Of a DNA stretch of 64,000 nucleotides, positions 36,292-46,346 are shown piece after piece. The stretch lies in contig NZ_BDIR01000001.1 in NCBI RefSeq assembly GCF_001895145.1, positions 1-64,000 on the forward strand. The letters run 5' to 3'. Source of the stretch: Arcobacter sp. LA11. Its GTDB lineage: Bacteria; Campylobacterota; Campylobacteria; Campylobacterales; Arcobacteraceae. The notes under the pieces are model-generated. The model saw nothing but the letters and a program-made list of their open reading frames with translations, ran no database searches and had not been told where the DNA came from. Position numbers and translations under genes: made by a program. Numbering within the stretch: position 1 is the stretch's first letter; each line of letters opens with the position of its first letter.

Positions 36292-38094
36292 GTGTATAAA
36301 GGTTCAATCAAAAGAAAGTTAATTACTATAATTATGTCGGTAATACTACTTACTGGTGTGATTGGCTATAGTACATTTGTTTATTGGTATATGAATAACC
36401 AGTATAATAAATCTTTAGACTCAGCAAAAACTGTGGGCTTAGTATTAGCCCAAGACTTTGCAAAACTTGTACTTCTAAACAATGTATCCGCTGCTGCTGA
36501 TATATCTTCTTCTTTGAAATCTTTTTCAAATTTAGATGCTTTAGTATTATATACTTTAGATGGCAAACCTGTATTACAATATAGTATTGACAATGTAAGT
36601 TTTAAACCTAAACCTTTACCTAATAAATCTGAAAGAAAATCAATAATTAATGGAAATAAATTCAAACTATATGTAGATGCTAAATATCAAGGTACTCATC
36701 TAGGATATATGTATTTCAATCTTCACATTGACACAATTTCTGATGTGATAAAAAAGAATATAAATGCCCTTATTTTGATAATAGGTTTTATGTTTATACT
36801 TTCATATTTATTGACAATGTATTTTGCAAAAAAGTTTACTGACCCGATATTAAATTTGGTTTCATTTTTGGAAAAAATTGATTTAGTAGATGGTTTAAAA
36901 AATAGAATTAAAACTGAAGAACAAAATGAATATGGAAAACTTTTTAGTGAAGTAAATACTATGCTTGATAGATTAGAATCATCTCACAATGTTCTAAAAC
37001 TCGCAGCAGTTGCATTTGAAACACAAAATGGTATTACAATTACTGATAAAAATCAAAAAATATTACAAGTAAATAGTGCTTTTACGGATATTACGGGATA
37101 TAGTGCAGAAGAAGTTATTGGGAAAACTCCAAAAATATTACAATCGGGCCTTCATGATGCTGAATTCTATGAACAAATGAGATTTTTTTTAAAAGAGAAT
37201 AATTTCTGGATAGGAGAGATAAATAATAAACATAAAGATGGAAGTATTGTAAATGAACATCTAACTATTCATGTTGTTTTAGATGATGATGGAGAAGTTT
37301 TATACTATGTTGGATCATTTTTAGATATGACTTCACAAAAAAATACAGAGAAAAAATTAAAAGAGAAAGAAAATCTTTTAGTTCAGCAATCAAAAATGGC
37401 AGCTATGGGTGAAATGATTGAAAATATTGCACACCAATGGAAACAACCTTTATCTATAATCTCAGCTGCTTCTACATCAATAATGTTGAAAAAAGATTTA
37501 AAGTTACCTTTTGAAAAAGATGAGGAGATAAAACAACTTACAGTTGTAAATGATACTGTACAATATCTGTCTCATACAATAGATGATTTTAGAGAGTTTT
37601 TTAGACCTGATAAAGCAAAAAGAGTATTCAATTTAAAAAATTGTTATAAAAAAGCATTAAATTTAGTTGAATCAAAACTAAAATCTTTAAGTATCGAGTT
37701 TATTGATAATTTAGATGATATAACTATTTCTAGTTTAGAAAATGAGCTAATACAAGTATTAATAAATTTATTAAACAATGCAAAAGATGTTTTAGAAGAT
37801 AAAAAATCTCAAAGAAGACTTATTTTTACAGATATTTATGTAGAAAATAAAAATGCAATTTTAACTATAAAAGACAATGGTGGGGGAATTCCAGAAAATA
37901 TAATTGAAAATATCTTTGAACCATATTTCACTACTAAAGAATTAAACGGTACTGGTATTGGATTAAATATGTCAAAAGAGATTATAACTGGACATTTAAA
38001 TGGAAAAATAAGCGTAAAGAACAGTACTTATATATATGAAGATGTACAATACACTGGTGCAATTTTTAAAATATCTATTCCTCTTGAAAATTAA
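36292..38094 (+). CDS. Membrane PAS sensor histidine kinase
   Basis: A 600-residue hybrid of sensing and kinase parts: TM1 (about 10-32), a periplasmic CHASE8/cache-like domain (33-150), TM2 (about 155-178), a HAMP-like linker, a PAS domain (about 235-350), a HisKA box with the phosphorylated His in [13 protein letters not shown], and a HATPase domain with [15 protein letters not shown] and TGIGLNMSK. The start is a GTG 15 bp after the rhodanese gene. No response regulator lies next door. The ligand and partner are unknown. Confidence 0.87.
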   Translation: MYKGSIKRKLITIIMSVILLTGVIGYSTFVYWYMNNQYNKSLDSAKTVGLVLAQDFAKLVLLNNVSAAADISSSLKSFSNLDALVLYTLDGKPVLQYSIDNVSFKPKPLPNKSERKSIINGNKFKLYVDAKYQGTHLGYMYFNLHIDTISDVIKKNINALILIIGFMFILSYLLTMYFAKKFTDPILNLVSFLEKIDLVDGLKNRIKTEEQNEYGKLFSEVNTMLDRLESSHNVLKLAAVAFETQNGITITDKNQKILQVNSAFTDITGYSAEEVIGKTPKILQSGLHDAEFYEQMRFFLKENNFWIGEINNKHKDGSIVNEHLTIHVVLDDDGEVLYYVGSFLDMTSQKNTEKKLKEKENLLVQQSKMAAMGEMIENIAHQWKQPLSIISAASTSIMLKKDLKLPFEKDEEIKQLTVVNDTVQYLSHTIDDFREFFRPDKAKRVFNLKNCYKKALNLVESKLKSLSIEFIDNLDDITISSLENELIQVLINLLNNAKDVLEDKKSQRRLIFTDIYVENKNAILTIKDNGGGIPENIIENIFEPYFTTKELNGTGIGLNMSKEIITGHLNGKISVKNSTYIYEDVQYTGAIFKISIPLEN

Positions 38095-38116
38095 ATAAAA
38101 ATTAGCTAATTTTCAA
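38084..38116. terminator. Hairpin between convergent genes
   Basis: TTGAAAATTA pairs with TAATTTTCAA over a 13-base loop at the junction of the kinase gene and the convergent glycerate kinase gene. The stem is entirely A/T-rich and has no long T run, so the call is tentative. Confidence 0.4.
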
Positions 38117-39232
38117 ACACTTAGCAATATTAAAACTAGTTAATTCCAAGTTTTTTTTAGCATTTTTCTTTATAGTCTCAAAATTATTACTAATAGGTGT
38201 ACAATCAAAGACAGCATCAACTCCATGTTCTAATACAATCTCATAACCTTCATCTAAACAACCCGTAATTGCAATAACTTTTTTATCATATTTTTTTGCT
38301 AGTTTTGCAACTCCAATTGGTGTTTTCCCTTGGATAGATTGTTTGTCCATTTTTCCTTCACCAGTTATTACTAAATCAGCTTTTTGTATTTTCTCTTCTA
38401 GATTTACACTTTGCATGATAAGTTCAATTCCACTTTGTAAATTTGCATTTAAAAATGTAACTAAAGCAAAACCAAGTCCACCAGCTGCACCTGTTCCTTC
38501 TATATTTTTGGTTTTTTTATCAAAAGTTTCTTCACATAGATTAGCAAAATGTAAAAGATAACTATCTAATTGTTTTATCATTTTTTCATCTGCACCTTTT
38601 TGTTTTCCAAATATAAATGAAGCTCCATTTTGTCCACATAAAGGATTGGTAACATCACAGGCAACATTGATTATAATATCTTTAAATTTATTTTCTAAAT
38701 TTGTTATATCAATAGAAGCTATCTGATTTATTTCTTTTGCACCTTTTGATATTTCTTGATTTTTTTTATTATAAAATTTTGCACCTAGTGCTTGAAGCAT
38801 TCCAACTCCTGCATCATTTGTAGCACTTCCTCCAAGTCCTAAGATAAATTCTTTTACACCTTTTTTTAAAGCATGATTTATAAGTTGCCCAAAGCCATAA
38901 GTTGAAGTTTCAAGTGGATTCTTCTCTTCTTCTTTTAAAAGTTCCAAACCTGAAGCCGTTGCCATCTCTATAATTGCTGTTTTTCCATTGTTTATAATTC
39001 CATAATAAGATGAGATAGTTCTTCCTAGTGGATCTTCTACTTGAGTATTTATTAGTTCACCATTATTTGATTCCACTAAGGTTTTAACCGTACCCTCACC
39101 TCCATCTGCTAATGGAATTTTTTCTATATTTGCATTTGGGAAAACTTTTTTAAAACCAATTTCAATCGTAGAGGCTACCTCTTTAGCTTCTAAAGTCTCT
39201 TTGAAAGAATCAGGTGCAATTATAATATTCAT
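38102..39232 (-). CDS. Glycerate kinase
   Basis: Phosphorylates glycerate to 2-phosphoglycerate (GarK/GlxK type I family). Family blocks are clear: APDSFKETLEAKEVASTIEIG at the N-terminus, PLADGGEGTVKTL, FILGLGGSATNDAGVGMLQALGA and GEGKMDKQSIQGKTPIGVAKLAKK. The 376-residue length is typical. The tartronate-semialdehyde-reductase-like gene about 0.5 kb further on would supply its substrate, suggesting a glyoxylate/glycerate salvage route; the two are not in one operon. Confidence 0.93.
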   Translation of the reverse strand: MNIIIAPDSFKETLEAKEVASTIEIGFKKVFPNANIEKIPLADGGEGTVKTLVESNNGELINTQVEDPLGRTISSYYGIINNGKTAIIEMATASGLELLKEEEKNPLETSTYGFGQLINHALKKGVKEFILGLGGSATNDAGVGMLQALGAKFYNKKNQEISKGAKEINQIASIDITNLENKFKDIIINVACDVTNPLCGQNGASFIFGKQKGADEKMIKQLDSYLLHFANLCEETFDKKTKNIEGTGAAGGLGFALVTFLNANLQSGIELIMQSVNLEEKIQKADLVITGEGKMDKQSIQGKTPIGVAKLAKKYDKKVIAITGCLDEGYEIVLEHGVDAVFDCTPISNNFETIKKNAKKNLELTSFNIAKCLKIS

Positions 39233-39361
39233 GAAAAAACCTTTTTTATCTGATTATATTTGAAGAAAGTATTATAACAAAAGAAAAATATATCAATATG
39301 TCATATTTTTTAATCAAAGATTTTTTTTACAATATAATCTAAAAAAATTTGAAGGAATATA

Positions 39362-39757
39362 ATGAAAATATGTGGAATTGAATTAAAATCAAATAATGTA
39401 ATATTAGTTTTAGTAGATGATAAAGAGTTTATAGATTTAAAAATAAAAAAACTAGTACTTGAAGATGATGAGAACCAAGAAGAGATAAGAAAGTTTTGTA
39501 ATGAATTTTTACTTTTTTTAGAACAAAATCAGGTTGAAAAAATAGTTATTAAAAAAAGAGCTAAAAAGGGTAATTTTTCAGGTGGTGCAGTTACTTTTAA
39601 AATAGAAGGATTAATTCAATTAAATCCATTGTGCGAAGTAGATTTGGTATCTCCTCAAAGTATTAGTTCTTTTGAAAAGAAAAATATTATAGAGTTTCCA
39701 AGTTCTTTAAAAAAATATCAAGAGCAAGCATATTTAACTGCTTACTCTCAAAGTTAA
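39362..39757 (+). CDS. DUF3010-like small protein
   Basis: A 131-residue cytoplasmic protein starting MKICGIELKSNNVILVLVDD, a pattern shared with the DUF3010 family (RNase-H-like fold by appearance). A good ribosome site (GAAGGAATATA) is present. It is convergent with the downstream oxidoreductase gene, with four bases between the stops. Function is not known for the family. Confidence 0.7.
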   Translation: MKICGIELKSNNVILVLVDDKEFIDLKIKKLVLEDDENQEEIRKFCNEFLLFLEQNQVEKIVIKKRAKKGNFSGGAVTFKIEGLIQLNPLCEVDLVSPQSISSFEKKNIIEFPSSLKKYQEQAYLTAYSQS

Positions 39758-39761
39758 TAGT

Positions 39762-40613
39762 TTAGTCTTTAAAAAGTTGGTAAATAGAAGAGAAATCTTC
39801 TTCTCCTTTACCATCTTTTTTCATTTTTCCAAATAATTCTTTTGGAACAGTTGCTGTGTAAAGTGGTTGATTTTTACTATATGCTAAATCTTGTAAAGTA
39901 TGTAAATCTTTATAAATTGCATTATTAGAAAAGTGTGCTGAGAAATCTTCTTCTATAAGTTTTTGAGTTTTTGCTTTTAAAACTAGTGATTGTCCACCAC
40001 CAACTCCAAGTATTTCAAGAAGTTTCGCTTTTTCAATATCACAAGCTTCACCTAATGCAGTACATTCTGCTAATGTAGCCATAAATGAACCAAGACATAG
40101 ATTATTGATAAGTTTCATTTTTGAAGCTTGTCCGGCTTCTTTTAAATAAAATATCTCTTTTCCAATTTTTTCTAAAAGTGGTTTGCAAGACTCATATGTC
40201 TCTTTTTTTCCAGAAGTTACGATAGTTACAAGTCCTTGTAGTGCTGGTGCAACACTTCCAAAAACTGGAGACTCTAAATATTCTCCACCTTTTTTATCAA
40301 TTTTTTTATGAAATTTTAATACTGTTTCATAATGATTTGTAGTTAAATCAATAATAGTCTTACCTTCTAAATCAGCTTTTAAAATACCATTTTTCATTTT
40401 AAATATATTTTCAACTGCACTTGATTCAAAAAGGCACATAAAAACAGTGTCACATTGTTCGATTAACTCTTTTGGAGAATCAACTATTTCATACCCTAAG
40501 TGTTCAACTTTTGATTTTGTTCTGTTATAGATTTTAAGTTCTTCACCCATATCAGTTAATCTTTGAGCAATAGCTTGACCTAAATTCCCTAATCCAATAA
40601 ATCCAATAGCCAT
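39762..40613 (-). CDS. NAD(P)-dependent beta-hydroxyacid dehydrogenase (tartronate semialdehyde reductase-like)
   Basis: A 283-residue member of the 3-hydroxyisobutyrate dehydrogenase family. It has the Rossmann motif GFIGLGNLGQAIA (residues 3-15), the substrate loop ESPVFGSVAPALQG and the catalytic lysine in KLINNLCLGS (about residue 170). Substrates of relatives are tartronate semialdehyde, 3-hydroxyisobutyrate, and gamma-hydroxybutyrate. The glycerate kinase nearby favours the first, but this is inference. Confidence 0.82.
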   Translation of the reverse strand: MAIGFIGLGNLGQAIAQRLTDMGEELKIYNRTKSKVEHLGYEIVDSPKELIEQCDTVFMCLFESSAVENIFKMKNGILKADLEGKTIIDLTTNHYETVLKFHKKIDKKGGEYLESPVFGSVAPALQGLVTIVTSGKKETYESCKPLLEKIGKEIFYLKEAGQASKMKLINNLCLGSFMATLAECTALGEACDIEKAKLLEILGVGGGQSLVLKAKTQKLIEEDFSAHFSNNAIYKDLHTLQDLAYSKNQPLYTATVPKELFGKMKKDGKGEEDFSSIYQLFKD

Positions 40614-40656
40614 GATAGTCCTTTTAAATTTTTATATAAAATTATAGTAGAAATTT

Positions 40657-41286
40657 TTATAAAATGTTAAAAATAATAGAACTTCCTATTATAAAAAGTA
40701 CAATTCCAGATATTTTTTCTATGAAATTAGAGTATTTTTCTAAAAATATACGGCTTTTATCATTTGTAACAAGATAAACAATAAATATATCCCAAAATAA
40801 AACGGCTAAGAACATCCATGTTGCATAAAGTGACTGAACGTAAAATGGAGTATCATTTTGAATTGAGATTGAAAACATTGTAAAATAAAATATCGAATTT
40901 TTAGGATTTAATATTGCAGATAAAAATCCTATACTAAAGTATTTGAAGATATCTTTTTTAGTCTCTTTTTTTTCAATTTTTTTACTAAACAGTTTTCTTT
41001 TTTTAGATGATAAAAGTAAATATCCAATATATAACAAATATAAAGAGCCTAGAATTTTTATACTTGTAAATACAACTTCATTATCTTTTATTAATGTGAT
41101 ACCAAAAAGAGCAAGTAAGATATAAAATAGATTTGCAAATGCAATTCCCATAGAAGTTATTATTCCTGCAGTTTTCCCATATTTTGAAGAGTTTGTAAGT
41201 ATTATAAAAAAATCAACACCTGGACTTAATAGTGCCACAAAGTGAGCAAGAGCAAGTGCTAAAAAATCTGTAAAATAAATTTCCAT
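40657..41286 (-). CDS. LysE-family exporter
   Basis: A 209-residue inner-membrane protein with about six helices. The conserved LysE/RhtB N-terminus (ALLSPGVDFFIILTNSSKYGKTAGIITSMGIAFANLFYI) and the NPKNSIFYFTMF block are present. The family exports amino acids and derivatives. It is the first of two LysE-type genes in this window and lies beside an AraC regulator (divergence none; both on the minus strand). Substrate unknown. Confidence 0.87.
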   Translation of the reverse strand: MEIYFTDFLALALAHFVALLSPGVDFFIILTNSSKYGKTAGIITSMGIAFANLFYILLALFGITLIKDNEVVFTSIKILGSLYLLYIGYLLLSSKKRKLFSKKIEKKETKKDIFKYFSIGFLSAILNPKNSIFYFTMFSISIQNDTPFYVQSLYATWMFLAVLFWDIFIVYLVTNDKSRIFLEKYSNFIEKISGIVLFIIGSSIIFNIL

Positions 41287-41346
41287 TTGTTTCCTTTAAA
41301 AAGGAAGTATAGATAAAATAGAAATTTGTTTATTGTATAAAATTGA

Positions 41347-42156
41347 CTAGATAAAATTAAGTTGATATTCTCTAGGAGTTGTTGCAACTATTTTTAAGAA
41401 GTTTCTATGAAAATGGCTTTGATCAGTAAAACCACATTCTAAAGCAGTATTAACTATAGAGAGCCCTTTTTTTAAAAACTCTTTGGCTTTATTTATTTTT
41501 ATATTTAATAAATATGCATGTGGTGTCATATTTATTTTAGATTTAAAAAGTCTAATAATATAGAAAGGATTTAGTTCAAACTCTTTTGATAATTCTTCAA
41601 GTGAGATATTTTCTTTATAGTTTTCTTTTAAATATTCTATGCTTTTTTCAAATATAGGGTCATCTATTTTAGATGTAGATTCTTTTAAAAATGGCCTAAA
41701 AAGTTCTGTGAAAAAGTTTATTAGTTCATTCTCTTTTTCAAAATAGTTGATATCACTAAAAATAGTTTCACAAAGGTCTTTAAATTCATTGTAAAGTTTT
41801 TCATCATATAAAATATCTTTTGGGAAAGCTTTAAAGCTATTTGATTCATCGCAAATTGATTTTTGTATACCATAGCACCACTTTTCATCTAAAAACATCA
41901 TATAGTACAAATTTGGAGTCTCTAAGATGGGATTACAAGAGTGAATTTCATTTGGATTTACAAGAGCAATCATACCTACATCAAAATCATATTTTTTATC
42001 TTTATTTGTATAGATACTTTTGTCTTCAAGATTTATTCCTATAGAAAAAGTTTCATGGATATGTTCTTTGTAGTGTTTTGTATTATTTGAATATCTTAAT
42101 TCTAAAAAAGGCAATTTTTCATCTGTAAATATTTTTGTAAATGTTTTTTGTTTCAT
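41347..42156 (-). CDS. AraC-family transcription regulator
   Basis: A 269-residue regulator with an N-terminal cupin-like ligand domain (about 1-150, including HIHETFSIGI) and C-terminal double helix-turn-helix (ISLEELSKEFELNPFYIIRLFK and VNTALECGFTDQSHFHRNFLK). It probably controls the LysE-type exporter that follows 60 bp downstream. It starts 9 bp after the DNA-repair gene, so may be read from that promoter. Confidence 0.87.
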   Translation of the reverse strand: MKQKTFTKIFTDEKLPFLELRYSNNTKHYKEHIHETFSIGINLEDKSIYTNKDKKYDFDVGMIALVNPNEIHSCNPILETPNLYYMMFLDEKWCYGIQKSICDESNSFKAFPKDILYDEKLYNEFKDLCETIFSDINYFEKENELINFFTELFRPFLKESTSKIDDPIFEKSIEYLKENYKENISLEELSKEFELNPFYIIRLFKSKINMTPHAYLLNIKINKAKEFLKKGLSIVNTALECGFTDQSHFHRNFLKIVATTPREYQLNFI

Positions 42157-42164
42157 ATTATAAT

Positions 42165-42878
42165 TTAAATTTGTCCTTTAAGATATTTTTGTCTTAACTC
42201 TTTAGGAAGTTTTTCTATTGCATACCTTAACATAGTTCGGGGCATAGTTTTATATCTTGGGTTTAGAAAGTTAAACATTGTATCTAAATCTTTTATTCCA
42301 ACATTTCTTATTGCCCATCCTACAGCTTTGTGAATAAGGTCATGCTCATCGTGAAGTAAGATATCTGCAAGTTTTAAAGTATCTTCATACTCTTTATTAT
42401 TTATTAGTGCAAAGGTACTAACTATTGAAATTCTTTTCTTCCACAAATCTTCTGAAAAAGCAAACTCATACAGAATACTTCTATCTTTATCTAGTAAATA
42501 AACTCCAACTATATGTGGTGCTGTAACATCTATTAAATCCCAATTGTTTATTTGTTTAGTATTTTTTATATAAAAATTAAAAATCTCTTCTCTTTGTTCA
42601 TCTGTTGTAAATCTTTTTGTTTTATATTTATAAACTAAAACTAGAAGTGCAAACATTCTATGTTCGTGATATTTTGAGTAAAGGAACTCTTTAATATCAT
42701 CTAAGGATAGTTCTAAAAAGTATTTCTTAACTATATTTCTAATATCTGGTGCTTTTATTCCTAAAAACTCATCACCATATGCATATTCACCTATATTGGT
42801 TTTAAAAAATCTTTTACAATCTAAGGCTCTTTGTTTATCTGAATATGTATCTAATTCTGTATATATCTTTTTAGTCAT
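42165..42878 (-). CDS. DNA alkylation repair protein (AlkD-like HEAT-repeat)
   Basis: The 237-residue protein is built of HEAT-like helices. Signature parts are KAPDIRNIVKKYF, KYHEHRMFALLVLVYKY, NNWDLIDVTAPHIVG and DLIHKAVGWAIRNVG. AlkD glycosylases excise alkylated purines. The ATG at 42878 is chosen because it gives the usual N-terminus. The open frame runs 60 codons further upstream through the promoter region and even overlaps the divergent outer-membrane gene, which is not credible. Confidence 0.83.
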   Translation of the reverse strand: MTKKIYTELDTYSDKQRALDCKRFFKTNIGEYAYGDEFLGIKAPDIRNIVKKYFLELSLDDIKEFLYSKYHEHRMFALLVLVYKYKTKRFTTDEQREEIFNFYIKNTKQINNWDLIDVTAPHIVGVYLLDKDRSILYEFAFSEDLWKKRISIVSTFALINNKEYEDTLKLADILLHDEHDLIHKAVGWAIRNVGIKDLDTMFNFLNPRYKTMPRTMLRYAIEKLPKELRQKYLKGQI

Positions 42879-43006
42879 ACTTATTCCCAATATTTTTTGT
42901 ATATTATAATCAATTTTTAGTGAAATAAATAGATAGTTTATATTTCCCCTTTTTCTCACATAAAATCTTTTTATACTGCAAGTAGATAAAAAACTAAGGA
43001 TAGAAA

Positions 43007-43903
43007 ATGAAAAAAGTATTATTAGCTTCAGTATTAGTCTCATCATTATTATTGGCAAGTGAACAAAATTATATTGAATTTGGAGGAGGAGTTATTAATT
43101 CAAAAGATAATTTCTCAACAGAAAATAAAAACAATAATCCTACATTGAATAATGCAGATAAAGAAAGCATGGGTGTTGCTTATTTAGAATTTTTTTATGG
43201 TTATGATTTGACAGATTCTTTAAATATTTATGCGAAATCAGGAATCGATGGATTTAAAGTAGGGACAAATTATAAAAATTTTGATTTTGGACTAAAAGCT
43301 GATATTTCAGAAGAGTGGGAAAATCCATTTCAAACAGGAACAAAAAGAAAAGAGACTGATGTTTCAGAATTTGGTTTATACGCAGCATATGGATTTTCTG
43401 CGAATACAAATCATAATGGAGCAATTAGATATGAGTTTAGTGGTGTAAATTATGAAAAAGAGACAGTTATCGATGATTTGAAAAGAGAAGGAAATAGACA
43501 TATAGTATCTTTTGAAAACTTATTTAGAAGTAAACTTATTGATAAAGATGTTACTTACTTTACTAATCTTTCATATGAAAAATATGATGCAGATGGAAAG
43601 GCTAGTTCATATGATAGATATGATTTTTTGCTTGGTGCTTCGACTTCTTTAAATGAAAAAATATCGCTTTCATTATTTACAAATGTAGGTAAAAAAGCCT
43701 ATGAAAAGAAAAATATTGAAGTAGATAAAAAAGTGGATGTTGATATTTATGGAGTAAATGCAATTTTAAACTGGGATAAACCATTTAATTATGAAAATAC
43801 TTATGTAAGTTTAAAAACTGGATATGAGAAAGAAGAAGCAAATGCAGACTTTTATGATAAAGAAAATTCATTTGGATTGATTAGTGTAGGATATAAATTC
43901 TAG
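43007..43903 (+). CDS. Predicted outer-membrane beta-barrel protein
   Basis: A 298-residue exported protein: signal peptide about 1-18 (ending LLAS), then alternating amphipathic strands with aromatic girdles (YIEFGGGVIN, LNIYAKSGIDGFKVG, FGLYAAYGF, IRYEFSGVNYE, VSLKTGYEKE). It ends in a C-terminal Phe (LISVGYKF), the BAM recognition signal. No family recognised. It is divergent from the DNA-repair gene and has its own terminator. Confidence 0.8.
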   Translation: MKKVLLASVLVSSLLLASEQNYIEFGGGVINSKDNFSTENKNNNPTLNNADKESMGVAYLEFFYGYDLTDSLNIYAKSGIDGFKVGTNYKNFDFGLKADISEEWENPFQTGTKRKETDVSEFGLYAAYGFSANTNHNGAIRYEFSGVNYEKETVIDDLKREGNRHIVSFENLFRSKLIDKDVTYFTNLSYEKYDADGKASSYDRYDFLLGASTSLNEKISLSLFTNVGKKAYEKKNIEVDKKVDVDIYGVNAILNWDKPFNYENTYVSLKTGYEKEEANADFYDKENSFGLISVGYKF

Positions 43904-43926
43904 AAGCAAATGCTTCTAGAGTTTTT
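43899..43926 (+). terminator. Terminator after outer-membrane gene
   Basis: TCTAGAAGC/GCTTCTAGA 9-bp stem with AAAT loop, followed by GTTTTTT and another T run. Confidence 0.9.
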
Positions 43927-44540
43927 TAATTTTTATAAAGTAAAGCTACTCCAAATCCAATAAAAATACCACCTGTTATCTTATTAAATTGCTTGATAGT
44001 CTTCTCTTTTGTTAAGTATTTAGCAAATTTAAATGCTAATAAAGCATAAATAAGAAGAACGAAAAAAGATATCCCTTCAATAGTTAAAATCAAAGTTGTA
44101 AACTGTAAAAAATATTCCCTAGTAGGGTCAATAAATTGAGGAAAAAGCGCTACAAAAAATACTATTGCTTTTGGATTACTAATTCCAACAAAGAAACCTT
44201 CTTTAAATATTGTTATTAGACCTTTTTCAGCTATTTTTGTAGTTCTTTCTTCATTTTTATATGGTGATGTCCAAACTTTTATTCCTAAATAGACTAAATA
44301 GATACAACCTAAAATTTTCATTGCATAAAAAATTGTTTCAGAGGCTAAGATTATAGCTCCTAAACCAATTGCTGAAATAGAAGCTAATATAATCATTGCT
44401 AAAAAATTCCCAAATATATTTGCCATTGATACTTTATATCCATATTGCAAAGAGTTTTTAATAGTTAAAATTACAGCAGGCCCAGGAACTGCTGTGACTG
44501 TTATTGCTAATATTATGTATGCGAGATAATCATTTATCAT
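43926..44540 (-). CDS. LysE-family exporter (second)
   Basis: A 204-residue membrane protein of the LysE/RhtB family: TAVPGPAVILTIKNSLQYGYKVSMANIFGNFLA at the N-terminus, NPKAIVFFVALFPQF in the centre, six predicted helices. It differs substantially from the exporter at 40657-41286, so it is not a recent duplicate. It is convergent with the outer-membrane gene. Substrate unknown. Confidence 0.87.
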   Translation of the reverse strand: MINDYLAYIILAITVTAVPGPAVILTIKNSLQYGYKVSMANIFGNFLAMIILASISAIGLGAIILASETIFYAMKILGCIYLVYLGIKVWTSPYKNEERTTKIAEKGLITIFKEGFFVGISNPKAIVFFVALFPQFIDPTREYFLQFTTLILTIEGISFFVLLIYALLAFKFAKYLTKEKTIKQFNKITGGIFIGFGVALLYKN

Positions 44541-44579
44541 TTCTAACCTTTGTAAAGATACTATTTTACTGTTTTTATG

Positions 44580-46346
44580 CTAATACTTTTGATTTTTTTG
44601 AGTATTTAAATAGATTGTAAAAAGTGCTCCTTCTTCTATGTTTTCAACTTCTAATTTTCCACCAATGTTTTTTTCAATAATCATTTTACTCATATAAAGC
44701 CCTATTCCTAAGCCTTTGTCTTTAGTTGTAAAATATGGTTCAAAAATCTTTTTAATGATTTTCTCATCAATTCCACCAGCGTTATCTGAAATTTGAATTA
44801 AAATATTATTCTCTTTTTCTAATAATTTTATTGAAAGTTTAGGCTGTCCAATCTCTCTTTTTATAAATTCTTCTTTTGCATTATTAAGAAGGTTAAAAAT
44901 CACTTGTGAAAGTTCACCTTTGTAAGTCTCTATTTTTAAGTCATCTTCATAACTAAATCCAAGTTTTATATTTAAAGATTCAAAACTCTCTTTTAAAAGA
45001 TTTATACTTTCATTTATACTCTCAACTAAACTGAATACTTCTTTTTGTTTTGATACTTTGAAAAAATTTCTAAAGTCTTCAATAGTGTGAGACATAAACT
45101 CTATTTGATTAGTTGCTTCATTTGTTTTCTTTTCTAGATAATCCTTATCAAGTTTATCATTTTCTTGTGCAGCTTTTAAGTTCATAATTATATACGAAAG
45201 ATGTGTTAGTGGTTGTCTCCATTGATGGGCAATATTTCCTACCATTTCACCCATAGATGCTAATTTACTTTGAGTTATTAAAATACCTTCATTTCTCTGT
45301 TTTTCCATCTCTATTTGTTTTATTTTAAATCCAAGTGCAAAAGAGAATAATAAAGATTCTAAAGGAATACCAATATGTAAAAGATAGATATCACTAATAT
45401 CAGAAAGACTTGATTCAAATAGAAAAACAAATATGAATAAACTTAGCCAACCAATTATATAAAATATTGCTGGCTTATAGCCTTTTTTTAGAACAGCAAA
45501 TGCTGAAAACAACAATATAAGTATAATTATATATGAAGGAATATATTCAAATATAGGAGATATTCCTATAGTTAAAAGAGAAATAAAATCTAAAATATGT
45601 AGTAAAAGAAGAAGCCATAAAAACTTATGTATCTTAGGAGTATATTTTTTTGTGTTTAAAAACTCCATATTAAATAAAATAGAGGTTATTAATGCAGTAC
45701 TTATTAGTATAATGATTAAAGACTCTACAATATTTCCATATTGCTCAAATAGATTAAATATCAATAGATTTTTAGAACTTACAATTAATATTGATAAAAA
45801 TGATATCTGTAGAATAGAGTAATAAAGAAATGATTTTTCTCTGTTATACAAAAAGAAAACAAAGTTATATAAAAAAGCACATATAATAATTCCATATGAG
45901 ATACCAAATAAGAGCTTTTCATTATTTATAATATATTTATATTCAAATTCATTAAAAGTATTAATTTCAAAAAAAGGAATACTTTGTTTAAAATCAAAAT
46001 TTATTATTATAGTTTCGTTTATATTTTTATCTATTTTAATCAATGGTAAGTTGTTGTTAAAGGTATATGGAACATTTGAAGAGACAAAGTCTTCTATATT
46101 TGTATCTATTCTAAGATAGAAGGTTTCATCTTTTAAAACCTCTTTATTTATATTAATTTTAAATATAAAATTTGATTGTTTTTTTTTGAAACTGTCAAGT
46201 TCTTTTAGATCTTTTATATCAATAAATGTTTTTCCATCTGTTGAAATAAAAGCTGATGTAAATATATTATCTTTAAGATTTTCTGCATTTAAATTTAGAA
46301 GTAATAAAATATATATGATTAATAATTTGATTTTATAGTTTAACAT
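44580..46346 (-). CDS. 7TM-type sensor histidine kinase
   Basis: A 588-residue kinase with a signal peptide, an N-terminal periplasmic beta-rich domain (about 22-145, 7TMR-DISMED2-like), seven hydrophobic helices (about 150-345), a coiled linker, a HisKA box with HQWRQPLTHLSYI (about residue 376) and a HATPase domain (NNAKEEF, DNAGGID, KGLGIGLYMSK). It overlaps its response regulator by 14 bp, so the two proteins form one two-component system. Confidence 0.9.
   Translation of the reverse strand: MLNYKIKLLIIYILLLLNLNAENLKDNIFTSAFISTDGKTFIDIKDLKELDSFKKKQSNFIFKININKEVLKDETFYLRIDTNIEDFVSSNVPYTFNNNLPLIKIDKNINETIIINFDFKQSIPFFEINTFNEFEYKYIINNEKLLFGISYGIIICAFLYNFVFFLYNREKSFLYYSILQISFLSILIVSSKNLLIFNLFEQYGNIVESLIIILISTALITSILFNMEFLNTKKYTPKIHKFLWLLLLLHILDFISLLTIGISPIFEYIPSYIIILILLFSAFAVLKKGYKPAIFYIIGWLSLFIFVFLFESSLSDISDIYLLHIGIPLESLLFSFALGFKIKQIEMEKQRNEGILITQSKLASMGEMVGNIAHQWRQPLTHLSYIIMNLKAAQENDKLDKDYLEKKTNEATNQIEFMSHTIEDFRNFFKVSKQKEVFSLVESINESINLLKESFESLNIKLGFSYEDDLKIETYKGELSQVIFNLLNNAKEEFIKREIGQPKLSIKLLEKENNILIQISDNAGGIDEKIIKKIFEPYFTTKDKGLGIGLYMSKMIIEKNIGGKLEVENIEEGALFTIYLNTQKNQKY

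Noticed and set aside
42879-43058. 60-codon N-terminal extension of the DNA alkylation repair protein
   Set aside because: It runs through the divergent promoter region and overlaps the start of the outer-membrane gene. The family N-terminus begins at the ATG at 42878.
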